A stretch of 64,000 bases of DNA from Cellulomonas terrae (lineage in GTDB: Bacteria > Actinomycetota > Actinomycetes > Actinomycetales > Cellulomonadaceae): positions 1 through 64,000 of the forward strand of contig NZ_BJWH01000018.1 in assembly GCF_007990265.1 (NCBI RefSeq), given 5' to 3'. This document shows, piece after piece, positions 35,763 to 45,071 of this stretch. The translations under genes were made by a program, and so were the position numbers. The notes beneath the pieces are model-generated. The model had not been told where the DNA came from and made no database searches. It worked only from the letters and a program-made list of their open reading frames with translations. Each line of letters starts with the position of its first letter. Positions within the stretch are counted from its first letter, which is position 1.

Positions 35763-37258
35763 CGGCTGACGTCGGGACGGCTCCGCCTCGGCGGCGCGCG
35801 TTCGGGCTCGCACGCGACTGGTGGGCGGGGACGACGCTCGTCTCGCGGCTCGTCAGCATCGTCACGGTGCTGCTGGCCGTCGGCCTGGTGCTGGCGGGCG
35901 CCACCAGCGCCGCCCTGCTCGAGGGCACGCTCGTCGCGCAGGTCGACACGAAGCTCCAGTCCGAGGGCACGGAGGTCGCGCAGCAGAGGCTCAGCCAGCT
36001 CGACCTCAACGGGAGCCCGTTCTACACGCCGAGCGACTACTACCTGCGGTACTCGGTCGAGGGCGACGACCTGCCGATCATCTCGGAGACCACGCAGGAC
36101 CAGTACGGCACCCCGGACGTGCCGCCCATCAGCCCCGCGCAGGCCCGCGCCCGCAACGCGGAGCCGTTCACGGTCTCCTCGACGCAGCCCGGGTCGCAGT
36201 GGCGTGCGGTCGCCTACAACTTCTCGATGCGCGACGGCACCATCGGCACCGCGGTCATCGCGCTCCCTCTCGGTGACATCCAGCGCACCGTCCGCCACAT
36301 GTCCGCGGTCCTCCTGCTGAGCGGGCTCGGCATCCTCCTGCTCGGTGCCGCGGCCGGTACGTGGGCGGTCCGTCGCTCGCTGAGGCCGCTGCGCGAGATC
36401 GAGGCGACCGCCGCCGCCATCGCCGACGGTGACCTGTCCCGGCGCGTCCCCGCAGCCTCCGAGCACACCGAGGTCGGCCGGCTCAGTGCCGCGCTCAACG
36501 GCATGCTCGCGCAGATCGAGAAGGCGTTCGGCGCGCAGACCGCGTCCGAGGCCCGCATGCGCCGGTTCGTCGCCGACGCCTCCCACGAGCTCCGCACCCC
36601 GCTGGCCACGATCCGCGGCTACGGCGAGCTGTACCGGATGGGGGCGTTGACCACGACCGACCAGGTCGACGACACCATGCGCCGCATCGAGCAGTCCGCC
36701 ACCCGCATGGGGGCGCTCGTCGAGGACCTGCTCGCGCTCGCCCGCCTCGACGAGGGCCGGCCGATGCAGACCGGCCCCGTGGACCTCACCGTGCTCGCGG
36801 CCGACGCGGTCAGCGACCTGCACGCCCTCGACCCCGCCCGCACCACCCGGCTCGTCCCGCTCGTGGAGGGTGCCGACGGCGGCCCGTGCGTCGTGGTCGG
36901 GGAGGAGTCGCGGCTCCGGCAGGTGCTGGCGAACCTCGTCGGGAACGCGGTCCAGCACACCCCGCCGGGCACCCCGGTCGAGATCGCCGTCGGCCACCTC
37001 CCCACCGGCGAGGGTGCGATCGAGGTGCGCGACCACGGGCCCGGGATCGACCCGGAGCACGCCGCGCGCGTGTTCGAACGGTTCTACCGCGTCGACGCCA
37101 GTCGCGGCCGGGACTCCGGCGGTGCGGGCCTGGGCATGGCGATCGTCGCGGCGATCGTCGACGCGCACCACGGCTCGGTGCGGCTCGCCCAGACACCGGG
37201 CGGTGGGACGACCGTCCAGATCGCCCTCCCCGTTCCGGCCCACGACCCTCAGGTGTGA
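35759..37258 (+). CDS. Sensor histidine kinase, partner of the OmpR-type regulator
   Basis: The product is a 499-residue membrane kinase. Helices at about 28-55 and 180-205 enclose a sensor domain of about 120 residues with no recognised fold. A HAMP linker follows (about 203-255). The dimerisation motif DASHELRTPLATIRGYGEL has His276. The ATPase carries the N box (RQVLANLVGNAVQHT), DHGPGI and GGAGLGMAIV. The GTG start overlaps the regulator stop, so this is a classic two-component operon. The signal is unknown. Confidence 0.95.
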   Translation: MTADVGTAPPRRRAFGLARDWWAGTTLVSRLVSIVTVLLAVGLVLAGATSAALLEGTLVAQVDTKLQSEGTEVAQQRLSQLDLNGSPFYTPSDYYLRYSVEGDDLPIISETTQDQYGTPDVPPISPAQARARNAEPFTVSSTQPGSQWRAVAYNFSMRDGTIGTAVIALPLGDIQRTVRHMSAVLLLSGLGILLLGAAAGTWAVRRSLRPLREIEATAAAIADGDLSRRVPAASEHTEVGRLSAALNGMLAQIEKAFGAQTASEARMRRFVADASHELRTPLATIRGYGELYRMGALTTTDQVDDTMRRIEQSATRMGALVEDLLALARLDEGRPMQTGPVDLTVLAADAVSDLHALDPARTTRLVPLVEGADGGPCVVVGEESRLRQVLANLVGNAVQHTPPGTPVEIAVGHLPTGEGAIEVRDHGPGIDPEHAARVFERFYRVDASRGRDSGGAGLGMAIVAAIVDAHHGSVRLAQTPGGGTTVQIALPVPAHDPQV

Positions 37259-37301
37259 GGGCTAACATGGCGGGTTCCTACCGTCGGAGTAAGGCTGATC
37301 C

Positions 37302-38066
37302 ATGGGCGTCCATGACGCACCGCAGTGGTTGTTGTCCGCGTTCGTGCGCAGTGCCGTCGGGGCTGGTGCCACCGCCCCGACCGAGCAGATCCGCGATGCC
37401 GGTCAGGCACTCGTGGACCGATGGGGCTCGCCCGGGCGCTCGTTCCACAACCTGAAGCACCTGGTCGACGTCCTCATCCGCGTCGACGAGCTGGTCGAGG
37501 AGACCCACCAGCCCGACGTCGTGCGGCTGGCCGCCTGGTACCACGGCGCGATCTTCGACGCCGCGGACCGCAAGGCGTACGCCAACCGCGGTGGCGAGGA
37601 CGAGATCGCCAGCGCGCGCCTGGCGTACGACGAGCTGATCGCCCTCGGCGTCCCCGACGCCCGCGCCCAGCGCGTGCACGACCTCGTCGTCGCGCTCGTC
37701 CGGCACGCCCCGAACCCCTCGGACTTCGACTGCGCGGTCCTGTGCGACGCCGACCTCGCGATGCTCGCCACCGAGCCGCAGAAGTACAAGGCGTACGTGC
37801 AGGACATCCGCACCGAGTACTCCCACCTGCCGCTCGAGGACTACGTGCGCGCCCGGGTCCGCATCATCCACAAGCTCCTCGCCCGACCGTCGCTGTTCGT
37901 CAGCCCTCTCGGGTCCGCGTGGGAGGAGCCCGCACGGCAGAACCTGTCCGGCGAGCTGCAGCGACTCGAGAAGGAGCTGCGCGGGATCGACGCCGCCGCC
38001 GCCGAGGCCGCCGCCCACACCGCGCGCACGGCCGACACCGAGGGGTCGAACGCGGCGCGCACCTGA
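37302..38066 (+). CDS. Predicted HD-superfamily phosphohydrolase (COG4339-like)
   Basis: The product is a 254-residue protein resembling the COG4339 group of metal-dependent HD hydrolases. It has RSFHNLKHLVDVL (about 46-58), AAWYHGAIFD (about 76-85) and LCDADLAMLA (about 147-156). The expected His-Asp doublet reads His-Gly, and the later Asp of the CDADL motif is kept. The substrate is unknown. The ATG at 37302 follows the kinase gene by about 40 bases and may be co-transcribed. The Ala-rich C-terminal tail (about 220-254) is variable and probably disordered. Confidence 0.8.
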   Translation: MGVHDAPQWLLSAFVRSAVGAGATAPTEQIRDAGQALVDRWGSPGRSFHNLKHLVDVLIRVDELVEETHQPDVVRLAAWYHGAIFDAADRKAYANRGGEDEIASARLAYDELIALGVPDARAQRVHDLVVALVRHAPNPSDFDCAVLCDADLAMLATEPQKYKAYVQDIRTEYSHLPLEDYVRARVRIIHKLLARPSLFVSPLGSAWEEPARQNLSGELQRLEKELRGIDAAAAEAAAHTARTADTEGSNAART

Positions 38067-38228
38067 TCGACGGGCTCGCCACGGCGCTGTCCGCCGAACC
38101 GCCCACAGCCCGCCGGCGCCACCTGCCCTCCACCGTCGACGCCGACCACCCGTCGCGACCGTTCCCCTGCTCCTACCGTCCTCGGACAGGAGCCGGGACC
38201 GTCCGGCCCCTCACCGACGGAGGGTCAC

Positions 38229-38519
38229 ATGAGCAGGTACGAGGTCGACAGTGCGCAGGTCGCGACGGCGGCGGCGAGCGTCCAGGCGCGCGCAGCCACG
38301 ATCCGCAGCGAGGTGTCCGCGATGCACCGGCAGCTCGCCGACCTGCAGGGATCGTGGCGGGGCGCGGCGGCCACGGCGTTCACGGGGGTGCTCGCCGACT
38401 GGACCGCCACCGAGGCGCGGCTCGACGCCTCGCTCGCGCAGATCGCCAGCGCCATGCAGTCGGCGGCCCGCACCTACGCCGAGGCGGAGTCGCAGGCGTC
38501 CCGCCTGTTCACCGTGTGA
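38229..38519 (+). CDS. WXG100-family protein (ESAT-6-like)
   Basis: The product is a 96-residue all-helical protein with the central WRG turn (43-45, the WXG motif) between two heptad-rich helices. This is the WXG100 fold of type VII (ESX/Yuk) secretion substrates. The usual Tyr-x-x-x-Asp/Glu export signal near the end is approximated by YAEAE (about 83-87). No EccC, EccD or partner WXG gene is seen in the window, so it is an orphan here. ATG 38229 has GGAGGG nearby. The secreted function is unknown. Confidence 0.85.
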   Translation: MSRYEVDSAQVATAAASVQARAATIRSEVSAMHRQLADLQGSWRGAAATAFTGVLADWTATEARLDASLAQIASAMQSAARTYAEAESQASRLFTV

Positions 38520-38549
38520 CCTCGGCGGGGTCACGCTTACGCTCGGGCG

Positions 38550-38825
38550 GTGACCGTGCTCGTGGACCCTCCGATGTGGCCGAACCACGGCATGCTCTGG
38601 GGGCACCTGGTCAGCGACTCGTCGCTGGAGGAGCTGCACGCGTTCGCCGCCCGGGCCGGCATCCCCGAGCGGGGGTTCGACCGGGACCACTACGACGTGC
38701 CGGACCAGCGGATCGAGGAGCTCGTCGCGCTCGGGGCGGAGCTGGTCAGCGCCAAGGAGCTGATCCGCCGGCTGCGGGCGTCGGGCCTGCGGGTGCCGGC
38801 ACGGGACCGCGTCCGGCGCAGGTAG
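38550..38825 (+). CDS. DUF4031 protein
   Basis: The product is a 91-residue protein starting VLVDPPMWPNHGMLWGHLVSD, with a conserved ERGFDRDHYDVP segment. This is the DUF4031 family, small cytosolic proteins of unknown function in actinobacteria. The start is GTG at 38550, 30 bases after the WXG100 stop, so the two may share a transcript. Conserved Asp, His and Tyr residues could be catalytic, but nothing more can be said. Confidence 0.82.
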   Translation: MTVLVDPPMWPNHGMLWGHLVSDSSLEELHAFAARAGIPERGFDRDHYDVPDQRIEELVALGAELVSAKELIRRLRASGLRVPARDRVRRR

Positions 38826-38842
38826 CCGCCTCGGGCGCCTGC

Positions 38843-40705
38843 TCAGAGGCCCTGGCGCAAGGCCTCCACCCAGCCGCCCGTCGACGTGATGTCCGCGCCC
38901 TCGACCCCCGACTCGGCCGTGCAGCCGAAGCCGACCACCCAGGTGCCGTCCGCGAGCTCGACCTGACCCAGCGACATCGGGGCGGGCAGACCCGCGAGCA
39001 TCCGCCCGAGAGCACCGGGCGAGAGCCGCCAGACCTCGCCCGCGATCGGGGCACCCGCCCCCGGGCCGGCACGCACCAGGCCCGGCTTGCGAGGCTGGGT
39101 GTCGAGCGCGACCAGGCGGTAGGCGTCGGACGTGCGGACGGTGCGGACGAACCTGGCACCGAGCTCCTCGAGCTCGGCGTTCAGCGGCTGGCCGCGCAGG
39201 TGGGCGCCGACGACGAGGACGTCCACCCCGGCCCCGACGAGGAGCCGAGGCGTGCCGGGGGTGTCGTCCGAGCTCGCCAGCAGGCGGGCGGCCAGGTCGA
39301 GAGCGAGCTGGTCGTCGAACGCGCGGGACAGGACGGTGATCCCGAACGGGCCTCCGTCGGCCTCGCCGGCGGGGATCGCGACGGCCGCCATGTCGAGGAG
39401 GTTCACGAAGTTCGTGTAGGTGCCCAGACGGCGGTTGATGGTCACCGGGGCGGCCTGCACCGCGGCGATCGTCGGGTGCTCGGTGGTGGTCGGCAGCAGC
39501 AGCAGGTCGCAGCCGTCCAGGACCGCGGCGGCCTCCACCTTCGCCGCGGCGAGCCGCGCACGGTCGGCGACATAGGCGTGCGCCGGGGTGTCGCGGCCGG
39601 ACAGGATGATCGACCGCACGGTCGGATCCGCGTCGGGGGCCGCGGCGAGGAACGTGCCGACGGCTTCGTAGCGCTCGGCGACGATCGCGCCGTCGTAGAG
39701 CAGCCGCGCGGCGTCGAGCATGCCGGAGATGTCCACCGTCCTGACCTGCGCACCGGTCGCACTCACTGCGTGCACCGCGGTGTCGAACGCCGCCCGCCAG
39801 CCGGGCGACAGCAGTGCGAGGTCCTCGTCCCGCGGCACTGCGACCACAGGAGCGGACCGCAGGCCGAGGCGCACGTCCACGGGCCAGTCCCGGCGCACCG
39901 GGTCGAGCGGGTCGGTGCCGATCATCGTGCGGGTGGCCAGGACGCCCAGGTCGAGGTCACGCGTGAAGGTCGTCACGACGTCGTAGCTGCGGCAGGCGGG
40001 GACGACGCCGGTGGTCGGGACGAGGCCGAGCGTCGACTTGATGCCGACGAGTCCCCCGAACGCCGCCGGGACGCGACCGGAGCCGGCCGTGTCGGTGCCG
40101 ATGCCGATGTCCGCGATGCCGAGCGCGACCGCGACCGCCGACCCGGAGCTCGACCCACCGGAGACACGCTCCGGCAGGGTGGCGTGCCGCACGGCGCCGT
40201 ACGGGCTGCGGACACCGACCAGCCCGGTCGCGAACTGGTCGAGGTTCGTCTTGCCGAGCACGACGGCACCCGCGTCGACCAGCGCCTGGACGGCCGGCGC
40301 GCTCGCACGGGCCGGGCCGGGTCGCCCTGCGGGGTCGGCCGCGAACGACGGGCACGCCGCCGTCGTCGGGAACCCGTCGACGTCGACGTTGTCCTTCACC
40401 GCGAGCGTGAGCCCGGCCAGCGGCAGCACCGCGCCCGCGGCGAGCCGCGCGTCGACCGCTCGGGCCGCGGCGATCGCCGACTCCTCGGGCAGCAGCGCGA
40501 TCCACACCTCGGGCCGGTCCACCTCGGCGATCCGGGCATAGGCGCGGCGCACCCGTGCCTCGGCAGCACCGACGGACGCGTCGAGGTCCGGCTGGGACGA
40601 GTCGTCCACGACGAACGGCGTCGGGAGGGTCCCGCCCCCCGTCACGCCGTCGGTACCGGTCATCCCGTCGGTGCTGGTCACGTCGCCCATGGTCGTCCGC
40701 GTCAC
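38843..40705 (-). CDS. atzF: Allophanate hydrolase
   Basis: This is the second enzyme of the ATP-dependent urea amidolyase route. It cleaves allophanate to two ammonia and two carbon dioxide. Amidase signature residues are Lys104 (AVKDNVDVDG), the cis-serine in SGGSSSGSA (182-190) and the nucleophile Ser209 in DTAGSGR. A C-terminal domain (about 470-620) typical of the two-domain AtzF/DUR1 type follows, ending WVVGFGCTAES. GTG 40705 overlaps the urea carboxylase stop (GTGA). It sits directly downstream of urea carboxylase on the same transcript, so the pathway is unmistakable. Confidence 0.95.
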   Translation of the reverse strand: MTRTTMGDVTSTDGMTGTDGVTGGGTLPTPFVVDDSSQPDLDASVGAAEARVRRAYARIAEVDRPEVWIALLPEESAIAAARAVDARLAAGAVLPLAGLTLAVKDNVDVDGFPTTAACPSFAADPAGRPGPARASAPAVQALVDAGAVVLGKTNLDQFATGLVGVRSPYGAVRHATLPERVSGGSSSGSAVAVALGIADIGIGTDTAGSGRVPAAFGGLVGIKSTLGLVPTTGVVPACRSYDVVTTFTRDLDLGVLATRTMIGTDPLDPVRRDWPVDVRLGLRSAPVVAVPRDEDLALLSPGWRAAFDTAVHAVSATGAQVRTVDISGMLDAARLLYDGAIVAERYEAVGTFLAAAPDADPTVRSIILSGRDTPAHAYVADRARLAAAKVEAAAVLDGCDLLLLPTTTEHPTIAAVQAAPVTINRRLGTYTNFVNLLDMAAVAIPAGEADGGPFGITVLSRAFDDQLALDLAARLLASSDDTPGTPRLLVGAGVDVLVVGAHLRGQPLNAELEELGARFVRTVRTSDAYRLVALDTQPRKPGLVRAGPGAGAPIAGEVWRLSPGALGRMLAGLPAPMSLGQVELADGTWVVGFGCTAESGVEGADITSTGGWVEALRQGL

Positions 40706-43700
40706 GCGCCCACCGCCAGGATCGCCAGCGGCGCGCCCGGAGCGACGTGCTGACCCGGTTCGACGAGCACCTTCAGCACGGTGCCGTCGGCGGGCGCCGC
40801 GACGCCGAGCTCGAGCTTCATGGCCTCGAGCGCGATGAGCAGATCCCCCTCCCTGACCTGCTCCCCGGCCCGCGCCTCGATCCGCCAGACGCTCCCGACC
40901 ATCGGCGCCTCGACCAGCACGCAGCCGTCGAGCAGCTCGACCTCCCCCGGACCGGCGCCGAGGTCACCGGAGTGCGCAGGCTCCGCCTCGTCGGCCGAGT
41001 CGAGCTCGCCCGCGAGCGCCCAGGCGGCGCGCTCGTCGGCGAAGGCGGCGGCCTGCCGGAACTGGAACTCGGCGATGTCGTCGGCGTGCTCGGCGAGCAT
41101 GTCCAGGTGCTCGCGGTAGGAGAACGTGCCGTGCTCGACCTCGACGTCGAGGCGCCCGGACGCGAAGGCGTCGCGCTGGGCGAGCAGCTCGTCGGCGGTG
41201 ACGGGGTGCCAGACGACCCGGTCGAAGAACCGGAGCAGCCACGGCTTGCCGGGTTCGAACACCCCGCGCTGCCGGTGCCCGGACCAGATGGGCACGGTCC
41301 GGCCGACGAGCTGGTAGCCGCCGGGTGAGTCCATCCCGTAGACGCACAGGTACTGACCGCCCAGGCCGACGGTGTCCGCGGCGGTCCAGGTGCGCGCCGG
41401 GTTGTACTTGGTGGTCATGAGGCGGTGCCGCGGGTCGAGCGGGACTGCCAGCGGCGCGCCGAGGTAGACGTCGCCGAGGCCGAGCACCAGGTACTCGGCG
41501 GCCATCATCGTGTCGAACACGTCGTCGGTGGACGGCAGGCCGTTGATGCGGCGCACGAACTCGATGTTCGAGGGCAGCCACGGCGCGTCCGGGCGGACGC
41601 CGGCCTGGTACCGGGCGACGGCCTCCGCGATCACGGGGTCGTCGAACGACAGCGGCAGGTGGATCCGCCGGCTCGGCACCACCAGGTCCTCCGTCGCGGG
41701 CAGCGACGCCTCCAGACCGACCAGGACGTCGACCAGCGCGCGCACCGAGATGACCGACGGGTCCACGTGCACGTGCAGGCTGCGGACGCCGGGCGTGATG
41801 TCGATGACGCCCGGGGTGCCCTTCAGGGCCTCGCCGAGCGCGTGCACACGCATCCGCAGGCCGAGGTCGAGCACCATCGGGCCGTACTCGACGAGCACGT
41901 TGTCGTCGCCGCCGCGCAGGTAGACGACGTCGGGCGTGCCGGCGACCCGGGCGAGCACCCCGTCGTCACCGTCGGGGCCGGTGAGCACGTCCGGGCCGAG
42001 GTGCGCGGACGCGCGCAGGGCGTCGTCGGTGCGCAGCGCGTCGGCGGTGGCGTCGGGCACCGGCACCAGCCGGACCGTGTCGCCGGGGCGGATCTGGCCC
42101 ATCTTCCAGCGGTGGCCGACGACGACGGTCAGCGGGCAGGCGAACCCGCCGAGGCTCGGGCCGTCGGGACCGAGCAGGATCGGGGTGTCGCCGGAGACGT
42201 TCAGCGCGCCGACCGAGTACGGGTTGTCGTGCAGGTTCGACGGGTGCAGGCCGGCCTCACCCCCGTCGGGGCGCGCCCACTGCGGCTTCGGTCCGGTCAG
42301 CCGGATGCCGGTGCGGTTGGCGTGCGTCTGCACCTGCCACGTCGCGGCGTAGAACATCTCCATGTCCGCGGGCGTGAAGTACGACGGCGCCGGCTGCGGT
42401 CCCTCCTGGACCGCGACCTCCCACTCGTGCACCAGCTGCGGGCGGACGTCCTCGGGCACGGCGACGGGCGGGGCTCCGAGCGGGACCCCGGGCACGAGGG
42501 TGTCGCCGACGACGAGCGCGCGGCCGGTGTACCCGCCGAACCCGCCCATCGAGAAGGTCGACGCCGAGCCGAGGTAGAGCGGCACGTCGAGCCCGCCGCG
42601 CAGCAGGACGTAGGTGCGCAGGCCGGCGTCGTGGGGTGCGCCGACGTCGAGCACGCCCCCGGCGGGCACGGTCACGGGCTCCCACTGCGGCACGGGCTCT
42701 CCGTCGACCGTCACCGGCGCGGGCGCGCCCGTGACGCAGACGACCGTCTCGTGGCTGAACCGCAGGCGCGGTCCGGTCAGCGTGCACTCCAGGCCCGGTG
42801 CTCCCTCGGGGTTGCCCAGCGCGCGGTTGCCCAGCCGGAACGAGAGGTCGTCCATCGGCCCCGACGGGGAGATGCCCACGTCCCAGAAGCCGAGCCTGCC
42901 GGGCCAGTCCTGCACGGTCGTCATCACGCCCGGGCGAACGACGTCGATGAAGGGCTCGTCGTCGGTGACGCCCGCCAGCGTCCCGGTCGTGTGCGTCGCG
43001 GCGAGCACGTCGGGCAGGCCGACCGCCTCGCGCAGGAGCGGGAGGTTGGTCTGCACGCCGGTGAACCGGGTGGCCGCGAGCGCGCGGCGGGACGCCGCGA
43101 ACGCCTCGGTGCGACCGGCCGCGTGCACGATGACCTTGGCGAGCATCGGGTCGTAGTGGCTGGTCACCTGCTGCCCGGTCTCGGCCCACGCGTCGACGCG
43201 GACGGACGGGTCCTCGGGGTAGACGACCTCGGTGAGCAGCCCGGCGCTCGGCTGGTAGTCCTTGCGGGGGTCCTCTGCGTAGACGCGGACCTCGACGGCG
43301 TGACCCTCGATGGCCGGACCCTCGTCGGGCACCTCGTCCAGGAACGACGACTCGCCCTGCGCGAGCCGCAGCATCCACGCGACGAGATCGACGCGGGTCA
43401 CGGCCTCGGTCACCGGGTGCTCGACCTGCAGGCGGGTGTTGACCTCGAGGAACGACGCCTCGCCGCGGTCGACGTCGTACACGTACTCGACCGTGCCGGC
43501 GGACCGGTAGGACACCGACGCCGTGAGGGCTCGGGCGGACTCGTGGAGCATGGCGCGCACGTCGTCGGGAAGCCCGGGTGCCGGCGCCTCCTCGACCACC
43601 TTCTGGTTGCGCCGCTGCAACGAGCAGTCGCGGTCCCCCAGGCTCACCACCCGGCCGGCCCCGTCGCCGAACACCTGCACCTCGAGGTGCCGCGCGCGGG

Positions 43701-44307
43701 ACACGAACCGCTCCAGGAACACCCCGGCGCTGCCGAAGCTGGCTGCCGCGAGGCGCTGCACACGGTCGAACGCCGTCACGAGCTCGTCGGCGTCGGCACA
43801 CGCCTGCATGCCGATCCCCCCGCCGCCGCCGACGGCCTTGACCATGACGGGGTAGCCGACGACGGACGCCGCGGCGAGCGCCTCGTCGACGGACTCCAGC
43901 AGCCCGCTGCCGGCGACGAGCGGGACGCCCGCCGCCTGCGCGGCCTCGCGCGCCTGGTGCTTGTCGCCGAACACCGACAGGTGCGCCGCCGTCGGCCCGA
44001 CGAACGCCAGGCCTGCCGCCTCGACCTCGCGGGCGAACTGCGCGTTCTCGGACAGGAACCCGTACCCGGGGTGGATCGCGCCGGCGCCGGTCTCCGCCGC
44101 GGCGTGCAGCACGAGCTCCGGCCGCAGGTAGCTCTCGCTGGCGGCGGCGGGTCCGAGACGCACCGCGACGTCCGCGAGCCGTACGTGCGGGGCCGCCGCG
44201 TCCGCGTCGGAGTACACGGCGACGGTCTTGAGGCCGAGGTCGCGCGCGCTGCGCAGGATGCGGACGGCGATCTCGCCGCGGTTGGCCACGAGCAGGGTGT
44301 CGAACAC
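40702..44307 (-). CDS. uca: Urea carboxylase
   Basis: The biotin-dependent enzyme converts urea, bicarbonate and ATP to allophanate. The 1201 residues show biotin carboxylase (about 1-450, FDTLLVANRGEIAVRILR, the ATP grasp motif KAVGGGGGIGM, VNTRLQVEHPVTE) and carboxyltransferase halves (about 460-1100, KipI/KipA-like). A biotin carrier domain follows with the biotinylated Lys1164 in EAMKLE. The GTG start has GGGGGAC upstream. No guanidine-I riboswitch and no DUF1989 genes are nearby, so urea rather than guanidine is the likely substrate. The TGTATACA site lies 60 bases upstream. Confidence 0.95.
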   Translation of the reverse strand: MFDTLLVANRGEIAVRILRSARDLGLKTVAVYSDADAAAPHVRLADVAVRLGPAAASESYLRPELVLHAAAETGAGAIHPGYGFLSENAQFAREVEAAGLAFVGPTAAHLSVFGDKHQAREAAQAAGVPLVAGSGLLESVDEALAAASVVGYPVMVKAVGGGGGIGMQACADADELVTAFDRVQRLAAASFGSAGVFLERFVSRARHLEVQVFGDGAGRVVSLGDRDCSLQRRNQKVVEEAPAPGLPDDVRAMLHESARALTASVSYRSAGTVEYVYDVDRGEASFLEVNTRLQVEHPVTEAVTRVDLVAWMLRLAQGESSFLDEVPDEGPAIEGHAVEVRVYAEDPRKDYQPSAGLLTEVVYPEDPSVRVDAWAETGQQVTSHYDPMLAKVIVHAAGRTEAFAASRRALAATRFTGVQTNLPLLREAVGLPDVLAATHTTGTLAGVTDDEPFIDVVRPGVMTTVQDWPGRLGFWDVGISPSGPMDDLSFRLGNRALGNPEGAPGLECTLTGPRLRFSHETVVCVTGAPAPVTVDGEPVPQWEPVTVPAGGVLDVGAPHDAGLRTYVLLRGGLDVPLYLGSASTFSMGGFGGYTGRALVVGDTLVPGVPLGAPPVAVPEDVRPQLVHEWEVAVQEGPQPAPSYFTPADMEMFYAATWQVQTHANRTGIRLTGPKPQWARPDGGEAGLHPSNLHDNPYSVGALNVSGDTPILLGPDGPSLGGFACPLTVVVGHRWKMGQIRPGDTVRLVPVPDATADALRTDDALRASAHLGPDVLTGPDGDDGVLARVAGTPDVVYLRGGDDNVLVEYGPMVLDLGLRMRVHALGEALKGTPGVIDITPGVRSLHVHVDPSVISVRALVDVLVGLEASLPATEDLVVPSRRIHLPLSFDDPVIAEAVARYQAGVRPDAPWLPSNIEFVRRINGLPSTDDVFDTMMAAEYLVLGLGDVYLGAPLAVPLDPRHRLMTTKYNPARTWTAADTVGLGGQYLCVYGMDSPGGYQLVGRTVPIWSGHRQRGVFEPGKPWLLRFFDRVVWHPVTADELLAQRDAFASGRLDVEVEHGTFSYREHLDMLAEHADDIAEFQFRQAAAFADERAAWALAGELDSADEAEPAHSGDLGAGPGEVELLDGCVLVEAPMVGSVWRIEARAGEQVREGDLLIALEAMKLELGVAAPADGTVLKVLVEPGQHVAPGAPLAILAVGA

Positions 44308-44366
44308 GGCGTCCCCCGGGTGCGGTCGTGCGTGGGCCGCGCCCCCGTCGGGCGTCCGGCGCGGGA

Positions 44367-44442
44367 TGTATACACCCCGGTATCCGGCACGCTAGAGACG
44401 CCGTGTTTCCCGGCCCACGCGCTCGCGTAAACGGTGCGTTAC
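44367..44442 (-). promoter_or_regulatory. Composite uca promoter: TGTATACA and GlnR-like blocks
   Basis: TGTATACA (44367-44374) is a perfect palindrome. In plus-strand order, CTAG-AGACG then GTTTC (44405-44409) and GTAAA-N6-GTTAC (44427-44442) follow. The same order of elements precedes urtA. On the minus strand TAGCGT looks like a -10 hexamer. The last blocks overlap the TetR stop. A GntR of the FCD type probably binds TGTATACA. GlnR binding to the other blocks is suggested by their 11-base phasing. Confidence 0.6.
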
Positions 44443-45038
44443 GCCTTCCCGTCCGCGGTCAGCTGCGCGGCGACCGCAGCCACGTAGCGCGCGAGCGTCG
44501 CCCGGTCCGGGGCGGGGAAGGGCTCCTCGGCGACCATGACGTGGTGCATCGCGGCGGTGAGCAGGAAGCCGAAGGCCGCGACGTCCACGTCGGCGCGCAC
44601 GTCACCGTCCCGCTGCCGAGCCGCGAGGAAGTCCGTCATCACGCCGGCCCACGACCGGGTGACGCCGGCGTCGACCGCGAGCTGGAGGGGACCGTCCTCC
44701 CGCGGCGAGCGGGCGAGATGGGCGACGAGCGCGGGCGCGTCCGACGCGAGGTGCAGGTCGGAGAACTCCATGAGCCGGTCGCCGAGGTCGCCCCCCGACC
44801 GCGCCGCCCACGCGTCCAGGTCCCGGGCCAGGTCGCCGAGCGAGCGCCAGGTCAGCTCCCGCAGGAGCTCCTCGCGCGACGGGAACGCCTTGTAGGACAT
44901 GCCGACCGCCATGCCGGCCTCGGCGGCGAGCGCGCGCATCGTCAGCCCGTCCACGCCGTCGCGGGCGATCAGCGTGCGCGCGTGCGCGAGGAGCGTCTCG
45001 CGCAGGCCGTCGACGTCCAGCGGCGGTCGGGGGGTCAC
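44439..45038 (-). CDS. TetR-family transcriptional regulator
   Basis: The product is a 199-residue protein. The N-terminal TetR helix-turn-helix (about 14-58) is LLAHARTLIARDGVDGLTMRALAAEAGMAVGMSYKAFPSREELL. The ligand domain is divergent. The start is GTG at 45038. It is divergent from the membrane protein gene at 45125, and two ATGAAC-N4-GTTCAT-like palindromes lie between them, so it probably represses that gene and itself. Its stop overlaps the uca upstream region. The ligand is unknown. Confidence 0.9.
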   Translation of the reverse strand: MTPRPPLDVDGLRETLLAHARTLIARDGVDGLTMRALAAEAGMAVGMSYKAFPSREELLRELTWRSLGDLARDLDAWAARSGGDLGDRLMEFSDLHLASDAPALVAHLARSPREDGPLQLAVDAGVTRSWAGVMTDFLAARQRDGDVRADVDVAAFGFLLTAAMHHVMVAEEPFPAPDRATLARYVAAVAAQLTADGKA

Positions 45039-45071
45039 AGGCTCTCCTGTTCGTTGACACCAGAAAGTAAC

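Noticed and set aside
37325-40753. Open plus-strand frame of about 1,142 codons
   Set aside because: It crosses the HD, WXG100 and DUF4031 genes in another frame and runs antisense to allophanate hydrolase; no domain is visible.
44308-44366. Possible guanidine-I (ykkC) riboswitch before urea carboxylase
   Set aside because: The leader between TGTATACA and the start is too short, and no conserved ykkC blocks are visible.
41425-44430. Open plus-strand frame of about 1,001 codons
   Set aside because: It is antisense to urea carboxylase, with His/Arg/Gly-rich shadow composition.
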